Assembly (NCBI RefSeq): GCF_963678635.1
Contig: NC_087070.1
Coordinates: 26,036,007-26,100,006 of the forward strand
Length of the DNA: 64,000 bases
Direction: 5' to 3'
DNA from: Symsagittifera roscoffensis
Taxonomy: Eukaryota > Xenacoelomorpha > Acoela > Convolutidae
Below, piece after piece: positions 31,351-42,400 of this stretch (the stretch's first letter is position 1; every line of letters starts with the position of its first letter). The notes beneath the pieces were generated by a model, which ran no database searches, was not told where the DNA came from, and worked only from the letters and a program-made list of their open reading frames with translations. Made by a program: the position numbers and the translations under genes.

Positions 31351-33234
31351 ATGGGACTGGTCTTGGAAGAAGAGGTGACTGCACCTTCCGTACCAAAATC
31401 CGACAAAAGAGTGGAGTTTGGGTTGGGATTCTCAGATGAACTACTGAGAACGAGCGTGATGGTAGTGTGGGAACTGATGAGACCATCATGGTGTCCTAGT
31501 CTCAATGCTGACTCGATAATAAGGGCGAAACAAGATGTGCAGAGGGAGCTGAATGCAGACTGTAATCTGCGTGACCTGAACATCATATATAATGTGATGA
31601 TAACAGCCTCTAGGAGCAACGGGGAAGACAAAGTGGAGTTGCCTGGCTGGGGACCAGAAGGTTGGGTCAAACCTGGTAGCTGTCTGGCGGAAGTCTGTGG
31701 ACTGGAAGGTCACGTTTGTGGAGGTCTGGATTGTGTGAAAACCCTAGAGAGACAACACAAGCAATTGACGATATTGTTTGGGAATGTCGTGATGAAAGCA
31801 AGGACGGAAACGGAACTGATCGCAGATTGCCATGGAGGAACCGAGGTGAATCTAGTGACTGCACTAGGATTCTACAGCATGTTTGGTTCTTTAGAGTCAC
31901 TATCGACTCTAGAACAGAAACATGAGATGGTCACAGCCATCAGTGTAGAAGTGTTCCCAGGAGTTCTGCAAACTGAGCAAAAGTACATAGGAAAATGGAG
32001 GGAAGCGATCGAGACGGAAATGAACATCAGACATTATGAGTCTTATTGTAGACCATCAGGAGCACGATATTTGTTGGGAACGACATTGGCTCCAATGTGC
32101 AAGAGCAGATACCCGGTGCATTTCGTAGCTGTGGATGTAAAGAGGACGAGAACGATCGTGGATCAAGCCTTCTCAGTGCCAAAGTGTGTGAGACTAACGA
32201 GAATGTCCAAAAAATCTTACGAGTTGCTATGTAAGATGTTCTCAGCAGTTCCAGAGAGAACAAAGGAGGAGTTGGAATCGATACTGGGAAGGAAGTTCAT
32301 GGGATACGTGAGTGGGAACTTCAGTGACTTTGAAAGACAGAAACAGAGAGGATCAACCGTTACGGATTACAATACAGTAGACGAGAATGATGAAGTCCAC
32401 CGAGTGATGATGGAAGTGGAACCATTACTGGAAGCTTCGGGAAAACGTAATTGGAGGAGCATCATGTTGACACATGACAAGTTTCCCTGCCACTGCTTGC
32501 TGCAGACCTGGTGGTATCCCGAGCGTAGTAATCTGGTGTTGATCTGGGACTCTGGAGAGCTGCTCTCCATGGGTTTACCAGACTCATCACGGCCCATAAC
32601 GATAGTGATAGTGGGAGTTATGATGGCGATACGATGGCTGGAGGCTCATGTGAGAGAAAACAATAGACAGGAGGCACCGACGAGAGAACAGTTGCAGAAA
32701 TTGGATTGTCTAAAAGATTTAGACCTTTTTGAGACAATGTGCAAGATTCTAAACATTCCGATGGAAGTGAAAAAGATATGGAAAAGAAGACGATTGATGC
32801 CATGGTTCAGAGCTAATATGACTGCATGGTTGTACGAATATGCCAAAAAGCATATGTCGAAGCACGGGAGAGTGTACAGTGGATATCAGCTGGACATTGG
32901 AGCAGGAGCTTTCAAGCGAGCTTTCGTGACTCATCGGAATGCAGTGACCACCGCTGTAAAAAGAATTTCCAGGACAAGTGAACGTAGTGGAAAGGAGAAG
33001 GGAGAGCTGTTGAAGGAAGATTTGGAGAGAAACGTGACGTTGTGTCTCCACAACAGCTTCTGCCGAAACAGAGAATCTAACGTGGATCCCCTACCTTGTT
33101 GCAAACAGAGGGTAGAAGAGCAAAAGTGTTGGAGGACTGCTTCCAACAGCGTCAGAATAGCTAACAATGTGTTGCAAGACACAGAAACTGAAAGTGCAGA
33201 ATCAGCGTCACAGGAGGAAGAGATAGAACATTGA
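31351..33234 (+). CDS. ORF5: cysteine-motif protein continuing ORF4 (A1)
   Basis: An intact 627-codon frame in the same phase as ORF4, separated from it only by a TGA at 31300 where B2 has TGG. It was therefore probably one polyprotein with ORF4 (27877-33234, 1,785 codons). Conserved landmarks are a C-x4-C-x6-C-x4-C cluster (GSCLAEVCGLEGHVCGGLDC, about 31675-31735), VNLVTALGFYS, FPGVLQTEQK, DQAFSVPKCVRLTRMS, FPCHCLLQTWWYP and HRNAVTTAVKR near the C-terminus. The Cys cluster spacing is identical in B2, pointing to a metal site or disulfides. Chosen start: first ATG in the open frame. Function unknown. Confidence 0.7.
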   Translation: MGLVLEEEVTAPSVPKSDKRVEFGLGFSDELLRTSVMVVWELMRPSWCPSLNADSIIRAKQDVQRELNADCNLRDLNIIYNVMITASRSNGEDKVELPGWGPEGWVKPGSCLAEVCGLEGHVCGGLDCVKTLERQHKQLTILFGNVVMKARTETELIADCHGGTEVNLVTALGFYSMFGSLESLSTLEQKHEMVTAISVEVFPGVLQTEQKYIGKWREAIETEMNIRHYESYCRPSGARYLLGTTLAPMCKSRYPVHFVAVDVKRTRTIVDQAFSVPKCVRLTRMSKKSYELLCKMFSAVPERTKEELESILGRKFMGYVSGNFSDFERQKQRGSTVTDYNTVDENDEVHRVMMEVEPLLEASGKRNWRSIMLTHDKFPCHCLLQTWWYPERSNLVLIWDSGELLSMGLPDSSRPITIVIVGVMMAIRWLEAHVRENNRQEAPTREQLQKLDCLKDLDLFETMCKILNIPMEVKKIWKRRRLMPWFRANMTAWLYEYAKKHMSKHGRVYSGYQLDIGAGAFKRAFVTHRNAVTTAVKRISRTSERSGKEKGELLKEDLERNVTLCLHNSFCRNRESNVDPLPCCKQRVEEQKCWRTASNSVRIANNVLQDTETESAESASQEEEIEH

Positions 33235-33237
33235 CAA

Positions 33238-33742
33238 ATGGTCGAAAGGACAAGAGGCAAAAAGAAAAAAAATTAGAAGAATTTAGAAGTTTTAGAACTT
33301 CTAAACTACTAAAAGAAGAGAAACATGGGAGTGACGAAAATGAAGAAGTTAAAACTCAGAACTGTTTTGTGTGTGACCAAGTTGTAATTGAAAACATAAA
33401 CATTTAGTTGAGTTCTGAACATTAAAGAATTTGTTGCATTTATAAGTTGAATTTGTTGCAATTCCTGCAAACCAACATCTTTTAAAGTCTAGGAGAAAAA
33501 GTTTTTAATCTGGGCATTGACATTGGAAGTCAGAGAAGATGTTTTTATCTTAGGTCATATCCTCAATGTGCAGATTAATGAAAAAATTTGAAGGCTATAG
33601 TGATGTAGAATGATTCCATTTATATTATGCAGTCAGTCGATATGACGCGGATAAAAGTAATTTCGTGCTTTTTATAAATTCTGTTCGACGACACAGTACC
33701 AATTTTACGAACACTGCAAGATTCAATGAGGACATTGACCGG
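33238..33742 (+). other. A1 3' untranslated region
   Basis: About 500 AT-rich bases between the ORF5 stop and the 3' primer site. A purine-rich stretch at 33245-33275 (AGGCAAAAAGAAAAAAAATT) is the most striking part, but it is not next to the LTR. No frame is seen. Confidence 0.55.
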
Positions 33743-33756
33743 ACTGTCCGGGAGTA
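33743..33756 (+). promoter_or_regulatory. 3' plus-strand primer site of A1 next to the LTR
   Basis: ACTGTCCGGGAGTA directly abuts the TGTGAC start of the 3' LTR. B2 has GAGTCCGGGGAGTA at the same junction. The purine core GGGGAG is short compared with usual polypurine tracts, but position and conservation between the two families support the call. Confidence 0.7.
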
Positions 33757-34186
33757 TGTGACATTCGACCAGAATGGACAAAAATGCAGACGCAGCAATT
33801 TAGAGTTTTTAGCAGCGAACCTTCCGAATTGCGGTTTTGAGGGAATAAGAGCGTTATTCGAACGATTGGACAAACTGATAAGGCTGAAGGATTCGGAAAT
33901 TTCTAAATTTTAAAAATTCGAATTGATGACGTAACAATTCTAAGAAACGTCAAAAACGGCCATTTTGGAGAAGAAATTGAAATAAACACAACAACATTAG
34001 TTGCGATAGCGATAACGATGAAAATTGTGATTGGAAAACAACCACAAATTGCAGAGTTAGCAGAGACCGTTCCGAGTTGCAACTATTGTGTCGCTACAAT
34101 AGTTGCAAGGCCGTTGCGATCAACGGTGAAGGGTGGAAGACAGCCTTCCGGAAGGAAGATAAGGGCTTATTTCCCCGGATTCAAGA
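33757..34186 (+). repeat. 3' LTR fragment of A1, cut by LINE C
   Basis: It matches 9681-10112 of the 5' LTR with about 17 differences, then stops abruptly at 34186, where LINE C sequence begins. About 480 bases, including the AATAAA signal, are missing here. Confidence 0.85.
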
Positions 34187-34587
34187 TGCCAGATACAAGT
34201 GATTTCAATATGCCAGACGCGTGTTGGATATCTCACTCTGCCACTACCGCTAGTTCACAGGCGGTGATCGACAATTTCGATTCATTGAATTATGTCCAAC
34301 TAGTGACTGAGCCGACGCATATTTGCGGCAACACGCTAGATTTTTTTGTTACAGTGAATGTGGAACGAGACCATTTTACATCCGATCATTATCCTGTTAC
34401 AGTTATTTTCCATGTGTTTAATTCTAAAAGCATCACTTCTGATTTACCTAATGACATTCCAATTTATTCTAAAAACACTTTTAACATCGTTATTTTCATG
34501 AACTCTTTAGTTATATTTGATTGCCTTTTCCAAGGTTATTTTCAAATGATTCCCACTGATTTTTATCTTGCGTGGTATGATATATGA
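34187..34587 (+). pseudogene. LINE C endonuclease C-terminal part
   Basis: The open frame contains DFNMPDACW, the 'GDFN' block of APE endonucleases with its catalytic Asp and Asn, then VQLVTEPTHICGNTLDFFV and SDHYPVTVIF with the catalytic SDH. These are the last two-thirds of a LINE endonuclease. The N-terminal part is missing through 5' truncation. The frame ends at 34587. Confidence 0.75.
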
Positions 34588-36088
34588 CAAAATCGGTTCA
34601 GACTGCTACTTGCCTGAAACGCAAGAAAAGATCTATGTTACTATTCTTTTTTCTAGCCATTCCGTACATCTCAGTAACAAAGTCTCTACTGAGAAGCGTA
34701 AATTGGCGAAATTCAATTTGCTCTATTCGACATTGTTGTCTGATCTTCAACGAGATTTGATTGAATAACTCGAGTGAGCTAGACATAATTACATTACTGT
34801 CTTCTTTTCATTCAGTTGATACTAACGACTGTTTCAAGTTACTTCACAAACTTTCTGGCAGCACACCAATTCCTTCTGTTGTTAAATTGGGAGCATCATG
34901 TGCTTCTACTCATAACACCAAAGCCGATTTGTTTAATAACTTTTTCTGTTCTGTGTACAAAAGCAAAACGTTTACGTATAACGGTTGTTCTGATAATACT
35001 TCCACTAACTTGCGCGAATTATCGTTTGGTGAAAGTGATGTATATAGTTTACTTAATTCCACCATTTGTTCTCACATATAATGCTGATGCACTCACGCCT
35101 ATGGTTTATATTCTATTCAGTCAATTTGTTACCTGCTGTATTTGGCCCGATTTTTGGAAAGAGAAGTTTATCATGCCTTTTTATAAGTCCGGGCCAAAAT
35201 CTGACATCACAAATTATCGTGGAATTAGTATTTTACCGCGCTTATCTCTTTGCTTGGAAAAACTGCTTTTTAATTTCATCTATTCTAATGTTCGACAAAA
35301 ACTTTCTCGTAGACAGCATGGCTTTGTTAAAAAGCGCTGCACGTTTACACAATTGTTGGAATATGTTGAAAATATTTACAAATGTATTGATGCCAATGAA
35401 AATTTCTGTTCTGTATATTTTGACATTCAAAAGGCTTTTGACTCTGTGTCACACAAACAGTTGCTGAACAAGCTGTCTTCGTTTGGTTTTGACGACAATT
35501 TTATCATGTTAATTTCATCTTATCTTTCCAATCGCTCACAAAGAGTACGTATTAACAATATTCTATCTTACAAAGGTTACATCTCTAGCGGTGTACCACA
35601 AGGAAGCATTTTAGAACCACTTTTATTCCTTATTTATATCAATGACCTCCCGGATGTTGTCAAGTATTCCTCACCGTCTTCATTTGCTGATGACCTGAAA
35701 CTGCTTTACCGAGACAACTGTCATGACAATTTTCAGTCTGATTTAGATTCGGTAGAGACCTGGGCAACCCAAAACGGTCTTGATTTTCATCCAGACAAAA
35801 CTAAATTTATTTCAATCAATAGGTTTATTTTCAACCTTTATCTTAACGGGTCAGAAATATGATATGTTGATCATATCAAAGACTTGGGTATTTATATCTC
35901 GCCTACTTTGTCTTGGAATCACCATGTCTCTGCAAAACTTGGTAAAGCCACAAAGTGTTTTCATTATTTAAAGCGTAATGTTCCTTTCAACTCACCTGTT
36001 ATAACTAAGCTTCAAATGTAAATTTCTTGTGTGAGGTCCATTTTACTTTATAACTCTTGTATTTGGTACCCAAATTTATCAAAGCTAC
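34588..36088 (+). pseudogene. LINE C reverse transcriptase, interrupted by B2
   Basis: The main frame (34816-35862) holds FIMPFYKSGPKSDITNYRGI, RQHGFVKKRCTFTQLLE, motif A YFDIQKAFDSV near 35418, GVPQGSILEPLLFLIYIND and motif C FADD (35683-35694). These are RT blocks of the Jockey/CR1 kind. Before it (34588-34815) the connector is broken by frame changes, and after 35862 the thumb (AKLGKATKCFHYLKRNV) runs in another frame. The gene is cut at 36088 by the B2 LTR. The rest is at 59803-60278. Confidence 0.8.
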
Positions 36089-36994
36089 TGTAACAGTCGC
36101 CTACTTTGGTCACATATGAGGCTTAAGAAAAATAGGCCCTATAACCATTGGCTCAAGAGTCAGGGACACTATCTCTTGTGTTTTCCTACCTCAAAACGGT
36201 CGGAGCCAATTCGGTTCGCTTGCGACATGAGACTAGAACACGTTACAACTTAAAGGCCACTACCAAAATACCCCCCCCCCCCACTCTAGAAAATAAGAAC
36301 GTCCCCATACTAAGGTCTCAAAATACCCAAAATACACGAACTCCGTTAAAAACCGGGTTGGACAAATCCGTTAAATTACTTTTTTATTGGACAGTGGAAC
36401 TTTGATCAATTTCAGATGGATCAACCTAAAACTCGCCTCACCTCAACCTACTTATTATAAAATTCACTCGAGAAAACTAAATTTGGTACTTACATAGTAC
36501 TTACAGCACGCTTGAGAAACAGAGTAATTAAACTAATTAATGACTCTAGCATAAATATAATCGAATATAACTCAAGAAGTTTTCTAACGATGAGTTCCAA
36601 TCAAGGGAAATAAGTTTTATTTCAAAAAAGTAGTTTTGGATCTGGAACATTGGGAGACTTCACTTGTCTGCCTTTCCGTTGAAGGTTCACACTGGTCCAG
36701 TTGATTCTTGCTCTGCTCTCGTATTTGTTTGGTCTCCTATATCAGATAGGACAGCTCTACTCTAGTTTTCTACGATGGAAATTGCGAATAGCAATTTCCC
36801 ACTGTGTATATCTGACAACTTTCCCGCAATTGTATTTCGGTTGTTCTGATATCTTTTTTTGATGTTTTCAGTTGTCGCGAAAAAACTGAGCATGACAGGC
36901 TCCATTCGAATTTTTGAAAAATAAAACTTCATTCCAAAACCACGTATTTTTGTGCTCCTCAAGGTCAAACTTCCAGATATGACCGACTGGCACA
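36089..36994 (-). repeat. 3' LTR of B2
   Basis: 906 bases, TGTAACAGTC to GACTGGCACA on the plus strand, so TGTGCC...TTACA in element sense. It matches 58906-59802 with few differences, including a longer C run at about 36271. Plus-strand TTTTTTATTGG (36379-36391) gives an AATAAA signal in element sense. Confidence 0.9.
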
Positions 36995-37010
36995 TACTCC
37001 CCGGACTCAA
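36995..37010 (-). promoter_or_regulatory. 3' plus-strand primer site of B2
   Basis: In element sense TTGAGTCCGGGGAGTA directly abuts the LTR start TGTGCC. The same junction motif is found in A1, and copies occur inside pol. Confidence 0.7.
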
Positions 37011-37557
37011 GATCGATGTCCTCATCGCGTGCTGCCGTCTGTCAGTGAATCCCCAGAAACCCGAGTATTAATCAAGATACAGTGCCAGTGGTCATTTACA
37101 GAAGTTTGCAGCAGACGTAAGTTTATCTACACCCCAAACATCACAACCATGTGAAATTTTCACACTATCGCTAAACAGCAATCAAAATATGCACACAGCT
37201 GCACCTGTGAATTTTTGCTTTTTAAGCTAGTACTTTAAAATTTCTTTTGTCCCATTCAATCAGGAAATTGTCATGCAGCATTTTGATTTATATAATAGAT
37301 ATAATATATTAATAACAATATCTCATTTGGTAAAAAATTTTTTTCGTGAACCCAGATTTCATCCAAGTTCACCAACAAGCCCCTTTCCTTCCCTCTCAAG
37401 ACTCAAGACTCTAGAATTCCCCACTGAGCCACCTGCTCACCTCGCGTTCTTCGCCTTCGAGGTACCAGACCCAGATGCTTTTGACACCGTGATCTGCTTC
37501 AACAGTGCCTCTTCGTCATCGGAGCTAATCACGATCTCTTCCCAGGCTTTCAGCTAT
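37011..37557 (-). other. B2 3' untranslated region
   Basis: About 550 AT-rich bases between the LTR and the end of ORF5. No frame and no repeat seen. Confidence 0.55.
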
Positions 37558-37571
37558 TCATAGGACCGCAT

Positions 37572-39411
37572 CTATTCCCTTTGCTCCAGCATTCTCTTCG
37601 CTCGATTGGGCAAACTCTTCACCCTCGACTCTCGGTTCAAACAGAAGGAATTGTGCAGACTCAGGCTCACGTTCTTCGCCAAGTCTTCCTCTAGTATCGA
37701 CTCTCTCGCCTTGGTGTTGTTTCTGGACACTCTCCCAACTTTTTTCCACCCCGTTGTGATCGCATTTCGATGGGTCAGCAGAGGTCTCTTGAAAGCCTCC
37801 GGTCCTATCTCGGCCTGGAACTGTCGATATTCCTTCTGATATTTCCTCATTTGATCCTTCGTTATCATGTATAACCAGGACGTCAACGTCGCTCAAAACC
37901 AAGGAAAGAACCTTAAGCGGCTCCATACGTGTCTGACTTCCATTGGTATGGCGAATACCTACCTTGCATGCAGTCTCAAACAACTCAAGTCTCCTGCTGT
38001 AATCTATCGCGTAAATCGATTCTGCCGTTGGCGTCTTCGATTCACGATACTTCGTTACGTTTTCTTCAATCCATCGTAGAGCCAGCATCGTGCTCATCAC
38101 CAAGATGGTCACCTTCTGCTGATGATCGGGCAGCCCTAACGACCTGATTTCCTCTACATCCCAGATCAGGCAGAGATTCGCGTGATCCGGGTACCACACT
38201 GTTTGTACCAGACAGTGGCATGGACATTCCCCATGGGTGAGGTCGATGCTCCTAAGATTGCGTTCTCCCGAGGCTTCTAGGAGAGGCTCAAGTTCCATCA
38301 TTTTCTCGTGTATCGTGTCGTTCTCTTCCAGGTTTGGAGCACCACCCATAGGTTTTCCGATCACGTTTTGTCTCTCGTGGTCACTTGTGTTTTCACTTCA
38401 GAACCCAAAAGTTCTTCCCCCCAGATTTCACTCAAGTCTTCCCTCTGTTCTTTCGGCACTGTCCCTCGGATTTTCCTCAACAGCCTGTGTGAGTGATGCG
38501 ACATCCGAGCCAGTCTTACGCACTTGGGCACTGAGAAGGCTTTGTCTATCAATACCCATTGGCTGGATACCTCCACCATCGCCATGTGCAATGGATAGTG
38601 GCTGCCACATAGGTTGGCCATCACTGACCCCACTAAGGACTTCGCATTTAGAGGCAGACCATAGGCTTCGCTCATGGGAAATCCCATTTCCGCTTCAAGT
38701 CCAACCTTCCAGCTCTTGATGTGTTTCTGGGTTTCCTGCAACACCCCGGGCCATGACTCCACACTCAACGCGGTCACCAAGTGGTGTTCTGACTCTAGCC
38801 TCTCCAGTGACTGGAGACTGCACATTCTCGAGAAGAATCTCAGAGCTGTTGCTAGGTTCACCGTGGTACTCGCGTAAAACTCAGCCACGATCTGTATTTC
38901 ACTCTTCTCCCTTTCGGTAATGTCTTCAAACCAGGTGACTAGATCTTCTTTCTGGAAGGACTGTATCCTGACGCATGACCGTCCATCACAGGAGTGCTCG
39001 CCATTTCCACACGTCGAATCAAGACAACTGCCCGGCTCCATTTTCTTCACCGACCCTAGTCTACTCGTCGTTTCACTTGACTCCTTCACCTGAGGCAGGA
39101 TCAGTCTGTGCACTATGCTCAATGTCGCCAGATCTTCGTCCTCCGCTGGTGCTAATCTCACTCGCTACGTGACTTCCTCGATCAGGCTCGCATGGGAATG
39201 TGGACATCAGGACGGCCTCAGCAATTTCCACACTAATCCCAGATTCGTGACCAACATGCCATTCCCGTTACCCATCTTCAGTTCGACTCTTTTACTTGAG
39301 CGCGGCACACTTATCACCTCTGGTGTCTTCTCGAGAATCAAACCTAAGCTAGGTCTCTCTCTCTCTCTCTCTCTACAGTGTCTATCTCCACTATCTTCTC
39401 TGTCCAGAACT
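37572..39411 (-). pseudogene. ORF5 of B2, broken
   Basis: Three large pieces: 39161-38361 with the C-x4-C-x6-C-x4-C cluster (GSCLDSTCGNGEHSCDGRSC), VNLATALRFFS, WPGVLQETQK and DKAFSVPKCVRLARMS; 38364-37886 with PCHCLVQTVWYP and LEASGERNLRSI; and 37886-37572 with THRNAITTGWKK and LHNSFCLNRES. They line up with the whole of A1 ORF5. At least two frameshifts divide them. Upstream (39400-39170) the frame joins ORF4 through a TGG codon where A1 has TGA. Function unknown. Confidence 0.75.
39355..39377. repeat. (CT)n microsatellite in B2 ORF4/ORF5 junction
   Basis: About ten CT units lie in the junction region of ORF4 and ORF5. In element sense they would encode Arg-Glu repeats, and the stretch may have expanded since insertion. 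Confidence 0.7.
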
Positions 39412-42400
39412 TTAGTAGCTCCGCCAGCTCGTAGTTTCTGTGAACACCTCCGGCTTCCGAGTCCAGGAAAGGGTTGTACGCCTCCCCATCACTCCAGACA
39501 CATACTGGTACTCTCCCTTCTTATTGGGTTTCAAGTACTCTCCTGACGAGGCCAAGGTACGGTGCACGTCGTGTTTCTCCTCGAACTTCTTCTTGTTGTA
39601 GAATCTCCGTATCTCATCTAACTTCCTGTGGCTCTCTAGAGACTGCCTGGAACCATCCTCCTTTTCTATCCCAGTACTCTGGTATACATTCAAGATGACT
39701 GCTGAGACTCTCCTTTCCATTGCTTTGCTAAAGTTGCCCTTTGCTGGCATGCTAGGATGGTGCTGTCAGTCATCACCGACATTATCCACCTCAAGAAACA
39801 AGTGGCGTCTCTCCTCCTTGCCATGCTCAAGCCTGAGTTATCCCTAGCCACGTGTTGCATCAATGTCTGATATGTTTCTAGACTTTTTCCACCCAACTTC
39901 AACTAGTCGTGCGAGGTCAGCGTTTCCAACTCTATCCCCACCAGGCTCCACGCGAACATCAATTGTCCTGCTGTTCTAACAAAGGGATTTGCCATCAAGG
40001 TCGACGCCGATGAGGATGTCCTCATCGCTTCTTCAAAATAATCCCTCAACAAGTTCTGCCAAGTTCTCCTCAGATGGCTCCCCAATTCCAATTTGTTAAT
40101 ATCAGCCTTCTGCTGGGTAGCCCAGTTGCGTCGTTTGCGTGACACTCCACTGTCGAGTTTCGTTAGGCAGTCTTCCAACTCCTTCAATGTTTCCAGGGCC
40201 ACCCACCACGGTCGGGAGGTGTTCCTCGTTTTATTCTTCTCGAGAGGGTCGCTAGTCACTTGCTTCCCAGTGGCCTGATGTTCATTTGAGACCCATTCTT
40301 TGCCGACGTCCTCTTCCCATGTCTGCCCGCTCGTCGAACCTCGTTTCATCTTTGTCCTCTGAGGCTTGAAGTCTTCTTCCGTTGTCGAGTTGGTGGAAAC
40401 CTCCATCTCTCTTTCTACCTCTGGCAGTTTCCTTGGTTCGTAGCTACTCTTGTAGGCTGCTGTCTTCCATCGTGCCAGAACCATGGGGGCCGTCTCTCTC
40501 AAGTTTTTATCCGAGACCGCATCCGCCGAAGGACTACCCCACCCTTCTACCTCTCTCTTCCTCTTGCAAGACCTCACGTCTTTACTTGGGGGCGTTGCCG
40601 TTATCATCACTGATTTGACCTCTTTGTCTCTATCCATTCCTTCCAACTCTTGCCTCCCCCTGCTCGAGCCTTAAGGATAATAGTACTTTTAATTATATTA
40701 CTAGTTTCGACCTTATCCCCCCTTACACTTTCAATTATTTGATTGACAGTTTTTTGTTTCAGAGTAGAGCTGTCTTTACATTCGTCTTCTTTGGTCTTCC
40801 GTGATGCCTCTCTCAACTCGACCATCTTGCTCAGCAGTTCTCCTCTAGCTTTCTCCTCCAGACCCGTCCCCATCAGGACAGGCTCTCCAAACTTCACCAC
40901 TGTGTCCCACAGTTCTTCCTTGAAATCATCCAGTGTGATCTCGCCATCCACTTCTCGATTGAACTCGCTCAAGAATTTTCGCCAAGCTTTCTCCTCTAGA
41001 GGCCTAGGAACATGGTCTTGTTTCCCTCGAAGGTATTCTTCTCCCTTTCTTCTGCGCTCAAGAGTATCATTCCCATATTAGAATTCTCATCCGTCAATGG
41101 CAACTCTAGATTTTTACGGGGAGATGAGGTCAGAGGTGGTGTGGGAGTGTCTGCCCAATTTTCTCCGCTCAGGTCCTTCAACAGCTCTTGAGTGGTGAAT
41201 TCCTCCTCTGATGGTTTTGGTTCGGGCGTGTTCCCCACTTCCATATCCTCCCCTGCCTCGCTGAGAGTCTCATCCATGCTTTCTTCTCCTGATTCGACTC
41301 TTCTCCTCTCAAGGATCCTCCTGAATCGATCTTCTACAGGGCCGCTTCTTTTATCTCCAGGGGTGTCCACCGACAGGGGTGATGGTGTCGTCGGATCCGG
41401 TTTCTGCTCCAGTCCGTAAGGTGCCCGGTATCTTCTCGTGGCAAACTTCATCTCGTCCTTTAGTGCAATGTGTCCTTCTTCCACGATCATCCTGCCATCG
41501 TCCCACACCGGCAACATGTTCTCCAAATCCGCCCGCTCAAGCTTTCTCAAGACCTCTCGTATTTCGAATTTTGGGGGCAATGAGCCTCTCATCTTCTTCG
41601 CTTGGGTCGTCCAGGAGTTTATTTTTATGTCACAGGTGTGAAAATAGACCGCTGCAGTGTAGCCGATGAATAGGGGATCCCAGCCATCGGTGAATTCCCT
41701 CTGCTGCCCTTCCGCCGCTGCTCTCGCAAACAGGGACGGGACCACCAGGGAACTGTTCATTCCCAGGGTCATTCTCCTTACCGTTGGGAACTCTGGAATG
41801 GTTGTTGGCAAGATTTACTTCTCCAGTATTGCCTCTAGCTCCCTCTTCACCAACTCGAAGCTCTTCTTCCACGCGGGAATTCTCAAGACCTCTTGTCCAC
41901 TCGCCGTCAGGGGATTTAGGTTCCAGAATTTGGGGTAAGTTTCGATGGGACCCCCGCGTTTACCTCCCATCCTACTCTGCAGTTGTCCTCGGAAAATGTA
42001 CACCATCAATTCTTGATCTTTCACTTTTCCGAAGAGTACCGTGTTGCTCATTTGTGCCCTCAGCACCTCTTGCTGACACCAATTGAGTGTCGTCCCATCC
42101 AGTATACTTATGAGGCTCAAGTGTGTCACGGGGTTGCGATAAGCTGTCACCAGAGGATCTGAAAACGCGTATGTCACGGCCGGTCCATAAATGCAGGTTA
42201 CGACCTCCTCCAGTCCCCGGATTATCCCCATTGGGTCCGATCTCATCGCCAGGCACAGGTCTGTCAACAGAGGCATGCCCCCATTCACTTTCCTCCATTC
42301 ATCTCTCGTCTTTGGATTCTTTTCCTCACCAGTCATGTGTCGCTTCTGCATCAGGAGGTACTCCACTAGCAGCGTCTTTAGCCCTGCAGCACACTTATAT

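Larger units (their letters stand above)
9681..34186 (+). mobile_element. Giant LTR retrotransposon A1 (Ty3/Gypsy-type, 3' LTR truncated)
   Basis: A 24.5 kb element in sense orientation: 5' LTR 9681-10592, NYN-nuclease ORF0, a 2.9 kb leader, gag, pol with macro-like end, ORF2 with SGNH domain, ORF4/5, and a 3' LTR fragment 33757-34186. The two LTR copies share about 430 bp that differ at roughly 17 positions by hand alignment (about 4%), so the insertion is not very old. The RNase H-integrase order and the GPF module place pol in Ty3/Gypsy. No target-site duplication can be tested, because the right end is cut by LINE C. The length is far above the usual 5-8 kb. Confidence 0.9.
34187..36088 (+). 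mobile_element. LINE C, left part (Jockey/CR1-like non-LTR retrotransposon)
   Basis: It begins inside the endonuclease domain, as expected for a 5'-truncated LINE, and continues through the RT to within the C-terminal region, where it breaks off at the LTR of B2. The missing end is found at 59803-60368. Joining the two halves keeps the reading frame in phase if no or three bases were duplicated. Confidence 0.85.

Noticed and set aside
27877-33234. Env glycoprotein
   Set aside because: No signal peptide, transmembrane anchor, cleavage site or fusion-peptide-like segment is visible in ORF4 or ORF5.
33235-33290. Purine-rich stretch as the 3' polypurine tract and LTR start in A1
   Set aside because: It would predict a longer 3' LTR with sequence not found in the 5' LTR; the CCGGGAGTA motif that abuts TGTGAC is shared with B2.
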